From Marivivens sp. (lineage in GTDB: Bacteria; Pseudomonadota; Alphaproteobacteria; Rhodobacterales; Rhodobacteraceae), in contig JALRLK010000061.1 in NCBI GenBank assembly GCA_023254495.1, positions 1-32,460 on the forward strand: a stretch of 32,460 bases of DNA, in the 5' to 3' direction. Position numbers and translations under genes: made by a program. This document shows positions 8,721 to 18,743 of this stretch, piece by piece; within the stretch, counting starts at the first letter, position 1; each line of letters opens with the position of its first letter. The notes under the pieces were generated by a model. The model was not told the DNA's origin and ran no database searches. It saw only the letters and a program-made list of their open reading frames with translations.

Positions 8721-10553
8721 ATGGACGATCAGAACAAGAACCTATTCCTGGCGACAGCATTGAGCTTCGTCGTCATCCTTGCATGGTTCTGGATGTTCCC
8801 ACCCGAAGAGCCGCAGACCACGGTTGATCCGGCTGCGGCAACGCAGGAATTGGCCGCGGCTGACGCGACCACGTCCAGCGCCGGTGCTGTCGAGGCAACC
8901 GCTGCCGCCCCGACCGACGCGGTGGCCGTTGAAGCCGACGCCCCGCGCGTGGCCATCGAAACCCCTGAGCTTTCGGGTTCGATCTCGCTTCTCGGTGGCC
9001 GCATCGACGACGTATATCTCAGCCAGTATCGCCTGACCCTCGACGACGATGCCGAGACCGTTCGCCTCCTCCGCCCCGTGGGCGAGGAAGACGCCTACTA
9101 CGCCAGCTTCGGCTGGGCCGCCGCCGAGGGCGTCGCCGCCGACGCCGTTCCCGGCCCCGATACGCTCTGGAGCCTCGAGGCTGGCACCACGCTGACCCCG
9201 GAAACCCCCGTGACGCTGGCTTGGGACAACGGCGCGGGCCAGATCTTCCGCACCGTGATCTCGGTCGACGACAAATTCATGTTCACCTTCGTCCAGTCGA
9301 TCGAGAACACTGGCGCAAGCGCGGTTTCCGCCCGCCCCTATGGCATCCTACGTCGCGTGACCGAGCCGAACGACCTCAAGAATTTCTTCGTTCTGCACGA
9401 AGGCCTCGTGCGCGTTTCGGACGGCATTCTCGATCAGGCGAAATACAAGGCGATCCGCGATTACACGGTTGATGCCCGCGAGCGCACTCAGGCCGAGCGC
9501 GTCGACGTTACCGAAGGCGGCTGGATCGGCTATACCGACCATTACTGGATGACGACGATCATCCCCTCGGCCGGCGCGTTCCGCTCGGTTTCCAAATACT
9601 TCGAGTCGCGCGATCTCTATCAGGCCGAAGCCGTGATGGAGCCCCAGACCGTCGCCGCCGGTGGCAGCACCTCGGTCGAGACGCGCCTCTTTGTCGGCGC
9701 CAAGGAATGGGAAGCGATCCGCGAATACCAGGACGATGCCGGCGTCGAGAAGTTCATCGACTCGATCGACTGGGGCTGGTTCTTCTTCTTCACCAAGCCG
9801 ATCTTCTGGCTTTTGCACGTTCTGCACGGCCTCATCGGAAACATGGGCTGGGCCATCATGGCGCTAACCCTCGTGCTCAAGATTCTCGTCCTGCCGCTGG
9901 CCTATAAATCCTATGTCTCGATGGCGCGGATGAAGGAAATCCAGCCCGAGATGGAGAAGCTCAAAGAGCGCGCCGGTGACGACCGTCAGGCGATGCAGCA
10001 GGGTATGATGAAGCTCTACAAGGACAACAAGGTGAACCCCGCTTCGGGCTGCCTACCGATCCTGATCCAGATCCCGATCTTCTTCTCGCTCTACAAGGTG
10101 ATCTTCGTCACCATCGAGCTTCGCCACCAGCCCTGGCTTGGCTGGATCCGCGACCTTTCGGCGCCGGATCCGTCGTCGATCCTCAACCTCTTCGGCCTCT
10201 TCTCCTGGGCAACGCCCCAGCCCGGAAGCCTGTTCTTCCTCTTCTCGCTGGGCGTCCTGCCGATCCTTCTCGGTATCTCGATGTGGCTGCAGCAGAAGCT
10301 GAATCCCGCCCCGACCGATCCGACCCAGAAGATCGTTTTCGCCTGGATGCCATGGGTCTTCATGTTCATGCTTGGCTCGTTCGCCAGTGGCCTTGTGCTC
10401 TACTGGATCACCAACAACATGATCACCTTCGCGCAGCAGTACATTATCATGCGCAGCCATGGGCATAAGCCGGACGTTTTCGGCAATATCCTAAGCGGCC
10501 TGAAACGCAAACCTGCGCTGGCGAACAGCAACAAGAAGCCGGACGGCAAGTAA
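8721..10553 (+). CDS. yidC: membrane protein insertase YidC
   Basis: MDDQNKNLFLATALSFVVILAWFW N-terminus, periplasmic domain, conserved YidC/Oxa1 C-terminal domain (NPASGCLPILIQIPIFFSLYKV). Confidence 0.96.
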   Translation: MDDQNKNLFLATALSFVVILAWFWMFPPEEPQTTVDPAAATQELAAADATTSSAGAVEATAAAPTDAVAVEADAPRVAIETPELSGSISLLGGRIDDVYLSQYRLTLDDDAETVRLLRPVGEEDAYYASFGWAAAEGVAADAVPGPDTLWSLEAGTTLTPETPVTLAWDNGAGQIFRTVISVDDKFMFTFVQSIENTGASAVSARPYGILRRVTEPNDLKNFFVLHEGLVRVSDGILDQAKYKAIRDYTVDARERTQAERVDVTEGGWIGYTDHYWMTTIIPSAGAFRSVSKYFESRDLYQAEAVMEPQTVAAGGSTSVETRLFVGAKEWEAIREYQDDAGVEKFIDSIDWGWFFFFTKPIFWLLHVLHGLIGNMGWAIMALTLVLKILVLPLAYKSYVSMARMKEIQPEMEKLKERAGDDRQAMQQGMMKLYKDNKVNPASGCLPILIQIPIFFSLYKVIFVTIELRHQPWLGWIRDLSAPDPSSILNLFGLFSWATPQPGSLFFLFSLGVLPILLGISMWLQQKLNPAPTDPTQKIVFAWMPWVFMFMLGSFASGLVLYWITNNMITFAQQYIIMRSHGHKPDVFGNILSGLKRKPALANSNKKPDGK

Positions 10554-11308
10554 TGGCGCGGGTCGCCGCTCTTTGGCGGCATCCGATCAAAAGCCACGGC
10601 CGCGAGGCGCTGGATAGCGTTGCCCTCGCGGCTGGCCGGCCCTTCCCTTGGGATCGGCGCTGGGCCGTTGTCCATGATGCGGCGGCGGACGATGCCTCGA
10701 CAGGCTGGATCCCCTGCCAGAACTTCATGATCGGCACCCGCACGCCGGGCCTTGCCGGCATCTGGGCGCGGCTAGACCCAGACGCAGGGCGCATCACGCT
10801 GTCCCATGCCGATTTGGGCGAAATCAGCTTCTCGCCCGACGATGCCGAGGATCAGGCCCGCTTCCTCGACTGGGTCATGCCCCTTTGCCCCGAAACCCGC
10901 GCGCGCCCTGCGGCTGTCGTCGCTTTGCCTGATCGCGGTTGGACCGATACCGATTATCCGTCGGTGACGCTAATGAACACCGCCTCGCACCGCGCCGTGG
11001 AAGAGCGTCTTGGCCGCCCGCTGGAGAAAGAACGCTGGCGCGGCAATATCTGGTTTGACGGGCATACGGCCTTTGAAGAGCTCGACTGGATCGGCAAGCG
11101 CCTTCGGGTCGGCACAGCCATCTTCGAGGCGCGCGAGCCGGTCAAACGCTGCCTCCATACCGCCGCCAACCCTCGGACCGGCGCGCGCGACGCCGACACA
11201 CTCGGCGCGCTTGATGCGGGCTGGGGCCATCGGAACTTTGGCATTTACACAGAAGTCGTGCAGGATGGGGCCGTGGCCCTCGGAGACGAACTGGAGATCC
11301 TGAATTGA
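10553..11308 (+). CDS. MOSC domain-containing protein
   Basis: N-terminal beta-barrel-like start (ALWRHPIKSHGREALD) and KRCLHTAANPRTGARDADTL typical of MOSC proteins. Confidence 0.8.
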   Translation: MARVAALWRHPIKSHGREALDSVALAAGRPFPWDRRWAVVHDAAADDASTGWIPCQNFMIGTRTPGLAGIWARLDPDAGRITLSHADLGEISFSPDDAEDQARFLDWVMPLCPETRARPAAVVALPDRGWTDTDYPSVTLMNTASHRAVEERLGRPLEKERWRGNIWFDGHTAFEELDWIGKRLRVGTAIFEAREPVKRCLHTAANPRTGARDADTLGALDAGWGHRNFGIYTEVVQDGAVALGDELEILN

Positions 11309-11955
11309 ACCTGACCTTCCCCGAGGCCGAAGCCCCCGACGATGAGGCCCGCGAGATCGGCCGCAAGCTGTTTGCCGGCCAGACCGAGTTTCTCAAAGGC
11401 GTTGTCGCCATGTCCGGGATGCCGCCCGCCGACCGGATCGAGGTCTGCTTTGCGGGGCGCTCGAACGTCGGCAAATCAAGCCTCATCAACGCGCTGACCG
11501 GCCGCAAGGGCCTAGCGCGTGCCTCCAACACGCCGGGGCGCACGCAAGAGATCAACTTCTTTACCGTGACCGAGGCGCATTATCTTGTCGACCTTCCCGG
11601 CTATGGCTTTGCCAATGCGCCGCTCGCGGTTGTGCAGAAATGGCAAAAGCTTCTGAAATCCTATCTCTCGGGCCGCCCCACCCTGCGCCGCGTCTTCGTC
11701 CTGATCGACGCCCGCCACGGCGCCAAGGCCGTTGACGAAGAGATTATGGGCCTTCTCGACAAATCGGCTGTGACCTTTCAGGTGGTGATGACCAAGACCG
11801 ACAAGGTCAGCAAAGCCGAGCTTGCCAAATCGCTCGACATCACGCGGGCGTCGCTGGCCAAACATTCTGCGGCATTCCCCGAGATCGTTCTGACCTCTTC
11901 GGAAAAGAGCGACGGGATCGAGACACTTCGCGCTATCATTGCAACCATCGACTAA
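11305..11955 (+). CDS. engB: ribosome biogenesis GTP-binding protein YihA/YsxC (EngB)
   Basis: GRSNVGKSSLINALTGRKGLARASNTPGRTQEINFF, VDLPGYGFA, TKTDK; ATGA-type overlap with the preceding gene. Confidence 0.95.
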   Translation: MNLTFPEAEAPDDEAREIGRKLFAGQTEFLKGVVAMSGMPPADRIEVCFAGRSNVGKSSLINALTGRKGLARASNTPGRTQEINFFTVTEAHYLVDLPGYGFANAPLAVVQKWQKLLKSYLSGRPTLRRVFVLIDARHGAKAVDEEIMGLLDKSAVTFQVVMTKTDKVSKAELAKSLDITRASLAKHSAAFPEIVLTSSEKSDGIETLRAIIATID

Positions 11956-11991
11956 CCCGCAGAAGGGGATCAGAGGGTGAGGAAACAAGAC

Positions 11992-12870
11992 ATGAACCGA
12001 GACTGGATCGCCACCGCCCGGACCCTTTCCGAGGCCCTGCCGTTCCTCCAGCGCTATTCCGGGGCGATTGTCGTCGTAAAATTCGGCGGCAACGCGATGG
12101 GCGACGCCGAGGCCATGGCCGAATTTGCCCGCGATATCGTCTTGATGCGGCAGGTGGGGGTCAATCCGGTTGTCGTTCATGGCGGCGGTCCGATGATCAA
12201 TGATCTTCTGAACCGTCTTGGCATCAAATCCGAATTCGTGCGCGGCAAGCGCGTGACGGATCAGGCCACGGTCGAGGTGGTCGAGATGGTCCTCACCGGC
12301 CTTGTCAACAAGCGCATCGTTCAGGCGATCATGGATGAAGGCGGCCGCGCCGTGGGCCTTTCCGGCAAGGACGACGATCTGATGGTCTGCGAGGCGGACG
12401 ATCCCGAACTGGGCTTTGTCGGCCGCCCGATCGAGATAAACGTGCAGGTGCTGCGCGATCTCTTTACTGCCGGGATCATTCCGGTAGTTGCCCCTGTCGC
12501 CACCGGCATGGACCCGCTTGAGACCTTCAACGTCAACGGCGATACCGCCGCTGGCGCCATTGCTGGCGCCCTCAAGGCCGACCGCCTACTTCTTCTGACC
12601 GATGTGCCGGGTGTCAAGGATGCCTCGGGCGAGATTGTCACCCAGCTCAGCCCCGAGCAGGTCAAGGCGATGATCGCCGATGGCACCATCTCGGGCGGCA
12701 TGATCCCCAAGACCGAGACGGCGCTGAAGGCTATCGAAGATGGGGTGCGCGCCGTGGTCATCCTCGACGGTCGCCTTCCCAACGCGGCACTCCTCGAGCT
12801 TTTCACCGAACATGGCGCGGGCTCGATCATCCGCTCGACCGAACCGCGCGTAAAGCCCAAGCATAAATGA
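11992..12870 (+). CDS. argB: acetylglutamate kinase
   Basis: [47 protein letters not shown]. Start chosen at [11 protein letters not shown]. Confidence 0.96.
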   Translation: MNRDWIATARTLSEALPFLQRYSGAIVVVKFGGNAMGDAEAMAEFARDIVLMRQVGVNPVVVHGGGPMINDLLNRLGIKSEFVRGKRVTDQATVEVVEMVLTGLVNKRIVQAIMDEGGRAVGLSGKDDDLMVCEADDPELGFVGRPIEINVQVLRDLFTAGIIPVVAPVATGMDPLETFNVNGDTAAGAIAGALKADRLLLLTDVPGVKDASGEIVTQLSPEQVKAMIADGTISGGMIPKTETALKAIEDGVRAVVILDGRLPNAALLELFTEHGAGSIIRSTEPRVKPKHK

Positions 12871-13490
12871 CCGATCTCGCCGGCATCATCGCTCTTGCCA
12901 GCCTCAACGGGCTTTTCGTGGCGGGCGTGGTGCCGGATGGAGAGGACATAATCATCATCCTCTCGCCCGCCGAACCAGATTTCTGGCCGCACCTGAAAGG
13001 GCAGCCGGAATATTCCGACGGCCAGCCCGATCCCATTGACCGATGGAGCCTGCGGGTGATCGGCGAGATGGCCGAGGCATTGGGCGGCGAGGCAGTCCTG
13101 CCGCACCATGGCCCGCCCTATGCGCCGTTCTACAGCTGGGCGCTGGCCTCGGGCCGATTCTGGGCCTCGCCCGTCATGCTCCTCGTCCATGCAGAGGCGG
13201 GCCTCTTCGCCTCGATGCGCGGCGCGATCCGGCTGCGCGGCAAGATCGACCTGCCCGCCGCCAAGCGGCCTTGCGACAATTGCGTTGACAAGCCTTGCCT
13301 AGCCGCCTGCCCTGCGGGTGCCCTCACCGGCGAGGGCTATGACGTGCCCGCCTGTCACGCCCATCTCGACACCGCCGCAGGGCGCGACTGCTTCGAAGTC
13401 GGCTGCCTCGTCCGCCGCGCCTGCCCAATCGGGCAAGGCCGCCGCAGCGCAGAGCAATCGGCCCATCATATGAGGCATTTCCACAAATGA
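12867..13490 (+). CDS. ferredoxin-like Fe-S protein (epoxyqueuosine reductase-related C-terminal cluster)
   Basis: 207 aa; [18 protein letters not shown] followed by [27 protein letters not shown]. Overlaps argB by 4 nt. Confidence 0.7.
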   Translation: MTDLAGIIALASLNGLFVAGVVPDGEDIIIILSPAEPDFWPHLKGQPEYSDGQPDPIDRWSLRVIGEMAEALGGEAVLPHHGPPYAPFYSWALASGRFWASPVMLLVHAEAGLFASMRGAIRLRGKIDLPAAKRPCDNCVDKPCLAACPAGALTGEGYDVPACHAHLDTAAGRDCFEVGCLVRRACPIGQGRRSAEQSAHHMRHFHK

Positions 13491-14002
13491 CCCTGCGCCT
13501 CATACTGACTCGCCATGCCAAGTCCGGCTGGGACGATCCCGACTTAGAGGATTTCGACCGCCCGCTGACCGAGCGCGGGCGCCGCTCGGCCACGGCGATC
13601 GGACGCTGGCTTTGGGAAAAGGGCTATCGGCCCGACCTGATCCTCTGCTCCGCCGCCGAACGGACGAGGGCGACGCTCGACCTGATCCTTGCCGAATGGC
13701 CCGAGCGCCTCGAGGTGAGCTATCGTCAGGCGCTCTATCACGCCTCTGCGCGGGGTATCCATGATGTGGTGGCGGGGACCGATGCCCAAACGGTCATGGT
13801 CGTCGGCCACAACCCCGGTATCGGCACGCTGGCCTGCTGCATGGTCGCCAAGCGGCCCGACCATCCTGATTTCGGCCGCTACCCGACGGGCGCGACCGCA
13901 ATTCTCGATTTCAAGGCCGAGGAGTGGCGCAGCATCAAACCCGGCAGCTGCGCCGATTTCATCGTGCCGCGCGGCCTGTTGAAGGATACCGAAAACGACT
14001 AA
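13487..14002 (+). CDS. SixA-like histidine phosphatase family protein
   Basis: LTRHAKSGWDDPDLEDFDRPLTERGRRSA and VVGHNPGIGTLA motifs. Confidence 0.88.
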   Translation: MTLRLILTRHAKSGWDDPDLEDFDRPLTERGRRSATAIGRWLWEKGYRPDLILCSAAERTRATLDLILAEWPERLEVSYRQALYHASARGIHDVVAGTDAQTVMVVGHNPGIGTLACCMVAKRPDHPDFGRYPTGATAILDFKAEEWRSIKPGSCADFIVPRGLLKDTEND

Positions 14003-14003
14003 G

Positions 14004-14025
14004 GGCGCGCGGTCTCCCGCACGCC
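14004..14025 (-). terminator. hairpin in the convergent SixA/bztD intergenic region
   Basis: Minus strand GGCGTGCGG-GAGA-CCGCGCGCC: 9-bp stem with one G-U pair and a GNRA-type loop. No U-tract. Confidence 0.45.
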
Positions 14026-14047
14026 GCCATAGTCCATTCCCGAAAGA

Positions 14048-14839
14048 TCAGTGACCGAGAATCTGGCTCAGGAAGAGCTTGGTCCGGTCGTTCTGCGGGT
14101 TCTTGAAGAACTCTTCCGGCTCGTTCTGTTCGACGATCTGGCCCTGATCCATGAAGATCACGCGGTTGGCGACCTGACGGGCAAAGCCCATCTCGTGGGT
14201 CACGCAGAGCATGGTCATACCATCTTCCGCTAGCTCGATCATGGTGTCGAGAACCTCTTTGATCATCTCGGGGTCGAGTGCCGAGGTCGGCTCGTCGAAA
14301 AGCATGATGCGCGGCTTCATGCAGAGCGAACGGGCGATGGCCACACGTTGCTGCTGACCGCCCGAAAGCTGCCCTGGGTATTTGTGGGCCTGCTCGGGGA
14401 TTTTCACTTTCTCAAGGAAGTGCATGGCGATTTCCTCGGCCTCGCGCTTGGGCGTCTTGCGGACCCAGATCGGCGCAAGAGTACAGTTCTCAAGGATCGT
14501 CAGATGCGGAAAGAGGTTGAAGTGCTGAAACAGCATACCAACCTCGGAGCGGATCTTGTCGATGTTCTTGAGGTCCGAGGAAAGCTCGGTCCCATCAACA
14601 ATGATCGAACCTGCCTGATGTTCTTCCAGACGGTTGATGCAGCGGATCAGCGTCGATTTACCGGATCCCGAAGGTCCGCAGACCACGATACGTTCGCCAC
14701 GATTTACGGTCAGGTTAATATCGCGGAGGACGTGGAAGCTTCCAAACCACTTGTTCATGTTCATGATCTGGATCGCGACCTCATCCGTAACCTGCATGTG
14801 GCTGCGGTCTATTTCGCGGTCGATAGCGAGTTCGGACAT
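14048..14839 (-). CDS. bztD: polar amino-acid ABC transporter ATP-binding protein (BztD-like)
   Basis: Walker [25 protein letters not shown], Walker [16 protein letters not shown]. 3' gene of a bzt/aap-type cluster. Confidence 0.88.
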   Translation of the reverse strand: MSELAIDREIDRSHMQVTDEVAIQIMNMNKWFGSFHVLRDINLTVNRGERIVVCGPSGSGKSTLIRCINRLEEHQAGSIIVDGTELSSDLKNIDKIRSEVGMLFQHFNLFPHLTILENCTLAPIWVRKTPKREAEEIAMHFLEKVKIPEQAHKYPGQLSGGQQQRVAIARSLCMKPRIMLFDEPTSALDPEMIKEVLDTMIELAEDGMTMLCVTHEMGFARQVANRVIFMDQGQIVEQNEPEEFFKNPQNDRTKLFLSQILGH

Positions 14840-14851
14840 GACAAGTCTCCC

Positions 14852-16162
14852 TTAACGATGTTCACGCTGGAGTTTTTTCTCCAGGTAAAGTGAGTAGCGG
14901 CCCATGCTGTAGCAGAAGATGAAGAACATCAGGCCGATGAAGATGAAAAGCTCCCAATAGATGCCCTGCCAATCGGTCGAGGCCCGGATCGCACCAGCAA
15001 GGCCGATAGGATCAAGAAGACCGATGAATACTACCAGCGTCGTATCTTTGAAAAGTCCGATGAAGGTGTTGACGATACCGGGGATCGAGATCTTGAGCGC
15101 CTGCGGTAGAATGATGAGGCGCATTGAAAGCCAATAATCCAAACCAAGCGCGTCTGCGGCCTCATACTGCCCCCTGGGAAGCGCGGCCAAACCGCCACGG
15201 ATGACCTCGGCGATATAAGCAGCCGAGAAGAGGGTCACCATGATGATCACCCGCAGCATCAGGTCAAAATTCGTGCCCGGGGGCAGGAAGTAGTTGAGCA
15301 GAAGCGACGCGGTGAAGAGCCACGCAATCAGAGGAACGCCGCGGATAACCTCGATGAACCCGACCGAAACATATTTGATCAGGAAGAGGTTTGACTGACG
15401 GCCCAAAGCCAGAAGGATGCCCAGCGGCAGCGACAGAACGATGCCTGCGATACCGATGATCACGGACAGGGTGAAGCCACCGAATTCCTTGGATTGGACC
15501 TTGGGAAGCTCGATCGGGATAATGCCGCTAAACGCGCCGGAAACCGGACCGTGCAGAACGCTCCAATAGAGAATCGGCGCCGCAATTGCAGCAAGAATTG
15601 CCAATAGGCTCGATCCAATCGAGGAGGACACCACGCGGTAGGCGATGAACCCTGCCACGAAGCCAAGCGCCACAGACACTGCCACCCAGATTGAGCCGCC
15701 CCAAAGCAGCCAGACCAGAACGAAGGGCGCCGCAGCGGTTCCCAAGAGAAGCTTTCGGGGCAGTGCCGCGAAGAGGACCGGCATTATCGACCCAAGGAAT
15801 AGGAACAGCGCCAAGATTGGCCGCCAATACCCATCACTGGGATAGAAGCCGAAGAGGAGCTGTTGCCAGCGGTCAGAAATGACCGCGAAACAAGCCGCGG
15901 ATGCCCCTTCTCCAAGGGTAGCATCCCTGATCTCGCGGCATTCGTTCAAGGAACCGCCGCTCCAGATCGAATTATAGAACCACGGGAACAGATGGCTGAC
16001 TACAGTCCAGACGAACCAGACCGACAGGATAGTCAGGATCGCGTTGAGCCAGCTTGAGAACAGGTTCTCACGCAGCCAGCGGATCACCCCAGTCTGACCC
16101 AGAGGAGGATCTTGCGGAGCCAGCATTTCCTCGCGGACATAGCTAAGGTTTGCGTTGGTCAC
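14852..16162 (-). CDS. bztC: amino-acid ABC transporter permease (BztC-like)
   Basis: 436 aa HisM-type permease with EAA loop (AADALGLDYWLSMRLIILPQALKISIPGIVNTFIGLFKDT) and the long N-terminal extension typical of this family. Confidence 0.88.
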   Translation of the reverse strand: MTNANLSYVREEMLAPQDPPLGQTGVIRWLRENLFSSWLNAILTILSVWFVWTVVSHLFPWFYNSIWSGGSLNECREIRDATLGEGASAACFAVISDRWQQLLFGFYPSDGYWRPILALFLFLGSIMPVLFAALPRKLLLGTAAAPFVLVWLLWGGSIWVAVSVALGFVAGFIAYRVVSSSIGSSLLAILAAIAAPILYWSVLHGPVSGAFSGIIPIELPKVQSKEFGGFTLSVIIGIAGIVLSLPLGILLALGRQSNLFLIKYVSVGFIEVIRGVPLIAWLFTASLLLNYFLPPGTNFDLMLRVIIMVTLFSAAYIAEVIRGGLAALPRGQYEAADALGLDYWLSMRLIILPQALKISIPGIVNTFIGLFKDTTLVVFIGLLDPIGLAGAIRASTDWQGIYWELFIFIGLMFFIFCYSMGRYSLYLEKKLQREHR

Positions 16163-16163
16163 T

Positions 16164-17378
16164 TCAGCGCTCCTTCAGCTTCATGCGGTTATTGTAGATG
16201 TTCATCACGCTTGAGATCATCAGACTTGCCGTCAGATAGAACAGCCCCAGAAGAAGCATCCCCTCAAGTTCGCGGCCGGTCTGGTTGATCGTAATGCCGC
16301 CAAGGGTGGCGCGAACGTCCATGTAGCCAACCGCGATCGCCAGAGACGAGTTCTTCGTGAGGTTGAGAAACTGCGAAATCAGCGGCGGAATGATCACACG
16401 CATTGCCTGCGGCAGGATCACGAGGTTCATGGTCCGGTTCGGGCGCAGGCCAAGGGCAAAGGCTGCCTCGGTTTGGCCCTTGCTGACGGCAAGGATGCCC
16501 GCGCGAACGATCTCGGCGATGAAGGCGCCTGTATAGAGCGAAAGCGCAAACCACAGGGCGATCAACGAATTCCTGATCTGTAGGCCGCCCTGGAAGTTGA
16601 AGCCTCCAAGTTCGGGGTATTCCAGCGTCACCGGATGACCAAGCACAAAGTAGAACAGCGTGACCGGAACAATAAGGAGACCCAGCGAAACCCAGAAGAC
16701 GGGAAGGATATCGCCTGTCTGCTCTTGCCGCTTGCGCGCATAGCGCCGGAAAGCCCATATCCCAATAAGCGAGAGCACAAAGATGGCGCCCAAAATCATC
16801 GATCCGTCATGCCAGATCGGTTTGGGGATAAAGACGCCTCGGTTGGTGATCGCCATCGTGTCGCCGAGAAGCATTGACGCCGAGCCGCCCTCGCGGAAAT
16901 CGCGGGGCTGTGGCGTGCTTTCGGTCATCAACGCGAAAATAAGCACGATCCACAACAGAAGCGGAACGTTGCGAAGAGCCTCGACGTAAACAGCCATCAG
17001 GCGCGATACGACCCAGTTTTTCGATAGCCTGAGAACGCCAACAAGAACGCCGATCACAGTTGCAACGATGCAGCCCAGAAAGGCCACGAGCAACGTGTTC
17101 AGAATGCCGACAATCGCAGCACGGCCATGCGAACTTTGCGAGCTGTATTCGATGAGGCGCTGGTTGATGTCATACCCCGCCGGCGTCGACAGGAATCCGA
17201 AATCGAAATCCTTTCCCAGCGCCGATAGGTTTTGAACGGTGTTGGAGACAAGCCACGAGAACGACAACATCAACAGGATGAAGGCCACCACCTGGATGGT
17301 CAATGATCTGTAGCGCGTATCATAGAGAAGTTGGCTCAGCCGGAAGGAATCCTTCGGCACATCAACGGAAATTGTCAT
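16164..17378 (-). CDS. bztB: amino-acid ABC transporter permease (BztB-like)
   Basis: Start at MTISVDVPKDSFRLSQLLYDTRYRS. EAA loop AAFALGLRPNRTMNLVILPQAMRVIIPPLISQFLNLTKNSSLA. Confidence 0.87.
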   Translation of the reverse strand: MTISVDVPKDSFRLSQLLYDTRYRSLTIQVVAFILLMLSFSWLVSNTVQNLSALGKDFDFGFLSTPAGYDINQRLIEYSSQSSHGRAAIVGILNTLLVAFLGCIVATVIGVLVGVLRLSKNWVVSRLMAVYVEALRNVPLLLWIVLIFALMTESTPQPRDFREGGSASMLLGDTMAITNRGVFIPKPIWHDGSMILGAIFVLSLIGIWAFRRYARKRQEQTGDILPVFWVSLGLLIVPVTLFYFVLGHPVTLEYPELGGFNFQGGLQIRNSLIALWFALSLYTGAFIAEIVRAGILAVSKGQTEAAFALGLRPNRTMNLVILPQAMRVIIPPLISQFLNLTKNSSLAIAVGYMDVRATLGGITINQTGRELEGMLLLGLFYLTASLMISSVMNIYNNRMKLKER

Positions 17379-17469
17379 TTTAACTCCCCGGCTCCCTGGT
17401 GCGACGTTTGACCCGAGGAAATGGGCGTCGCTAGTCGTGGGACATGCCAAAAGGCACTCTGTTATTGAG

Positions 17470-17496
17470 AAAGGGCGCGGCATTGCCGCGCCCTTT
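17470..17496 (-). terminator. strong hairpin between bztA and bztB (attenuator / 3'-stabiliser candidate)
   Basis: Perfect 12-bp stem AAAGGGCGCGGC-att-GCCGCGCCCTTT, 13 nt after the bztA stop. Confidence 0.7.
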
Positions 17497-17509
17497 CCAG
17501 AATCAAAGC

Positions 17510-18529
17510 TTAGCGGAACGGCGGCGAGTACAGCAGACCGCCGTTGGTCCACAGAGCGTTAAGGCCACGGGCCAGACCGATCGGGGTGCTCGAGCCGATA
17601 TTGCGCTCGAAGCTCTCGCCATAGTTACCACCAGCGGCGATTGCCTTGACGGCCCAGTCAGCGCTCAGACCGAGCATAGCGCCAAGTTCACCTTCGGTGC
17701 CGAGCAGGCGGTTGACTTCCGGGTTATCGCCTGCAGCAGCAGCATGCTCAGCAACGTTGGCGGAGGTCACGCCAAGCTCCTCAGCGGTGATCAAGGCGTT
17801 GAGGGTCCAGCGGACGATATCGCCCCACTGGTTATCGCCATGGCGAACCAGCGGCGCGAGCGGCTCTTTCGAGATGATTTCCGGCAGGATGATGTGATCA
17901 GCCGGGTTCTCGAAGGTGGCGCGCGAAGCAGCAAGGCCCGAAGCGTCGGTGGTGTATGCGTCACAGGCACCAGCGTTGTATTGCTGGAGAGCTTCAGCGT
18001 TGGTCTCGATCGGAACCGGCTCGTAGCTGATGTTGTTCGAGCGGAAGAAGTCCGCAAGGTTCAGCTCGGTGGTGGTGCCGGTCTGGATACAGACGGTCGC
18101 ACCATCAAGGTCCTTGGCCGAAGAAACGCCGAGCGAAGTTGGAACCATGAAGCCCTGGCCGTCATAGTAGTTAGTGCCGGCAAATTCGAACTTCAGGTCG
18201 ACGTCGCGCGAGAAGGTCCAGGTGGTGTTACGAGCCAGCATATCGACCTCGCCCGAGGCGAGAGCGGTGAAGCGGGTCTGGCCAGTGGTCGGCACAAACT
18301 CGACAGCCATCGGGTCGCCAAGAACAGCGGCTGCCACGGCGCGGCACATATCAACGTCAAAGCCTTGCCAGACGCCGTTGGCGTCCGGGGCAGCAAAACC
18401 GGCCAAGCCGGTCGAGACGCCACAGTTCAGCTTACCGCGCGCAAGAACATCGTCGAGTGTCGAAGCCGAAGCCGCAGTGGCAGCGAGACCCGCGACGGTC
18501 AGCGCTCCCAAAAAAATAGTTTTTTTCAT
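17510..18529 (-). CDS. bztA: amino-acid ABC transporter substrate-binding protein (BztA-like)
   Basis: MKKTIFLGALTVAGLAATAASASTLDDVLARGKLNCGVSTGLAGFAAPDANGVWQGFDVDMCRAVAAAVLGD: signal peptide and SBP family 3 signature. Confidence 0.9.
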   Translation of the reverse strand: MKKTIFLGALTVAGLAATAASASTLDDVLARGKLNCGVSTGLAGFAAPDANGVWQGFDVDMCRAVAAAVLGDPMAVEFVPTTGQTRFTALASGEVDMLARNTTWTFSRDVDLKFEFAGTNYYDGQGFMVPTSLGVSSAKDLDGATVCIQTGTTTELNLADFFRSNNISYEPVPIETNAEALQQYNAGACDAYTTDASGLAASRATFENPADHIILPEIISKEPLAPLVRHGDNQWGDIVRWTLNALITAEELGVTSANVAEHAAAAGDNPEVNRLLGTEGELGAMLGLSADWAVKAIAAGGNYGESFERNIGSSTPIGLARGLNALWTNGGLLYSPPFR

Positions 18530-18743
18530 TTTTACCTCTTCCTGAGTTGCCGCACCCTCCCTGGCGCGGTTTCTTTCAACAAGGCCAAGGGAGGCCGAGT
18601 GATACAATGAGACGGGATTTCTCCCCTCAGCGCAGCAAGACTGGTCGGAATCCCACAGGGGGTCAAGTGCTATGGCGCCAAAATTGGCTCCGAATCCAAG
18701 GCCATTCAGACCGAAAAGCCGAGTTAATCGGTCAATTTTCCCG

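Noticed and set aside
17444-18610. 388-aa plus-strand ORF
   Set aside because: Antisense to bztA, which has a signal peptide and SBP signature; shadow ORF.
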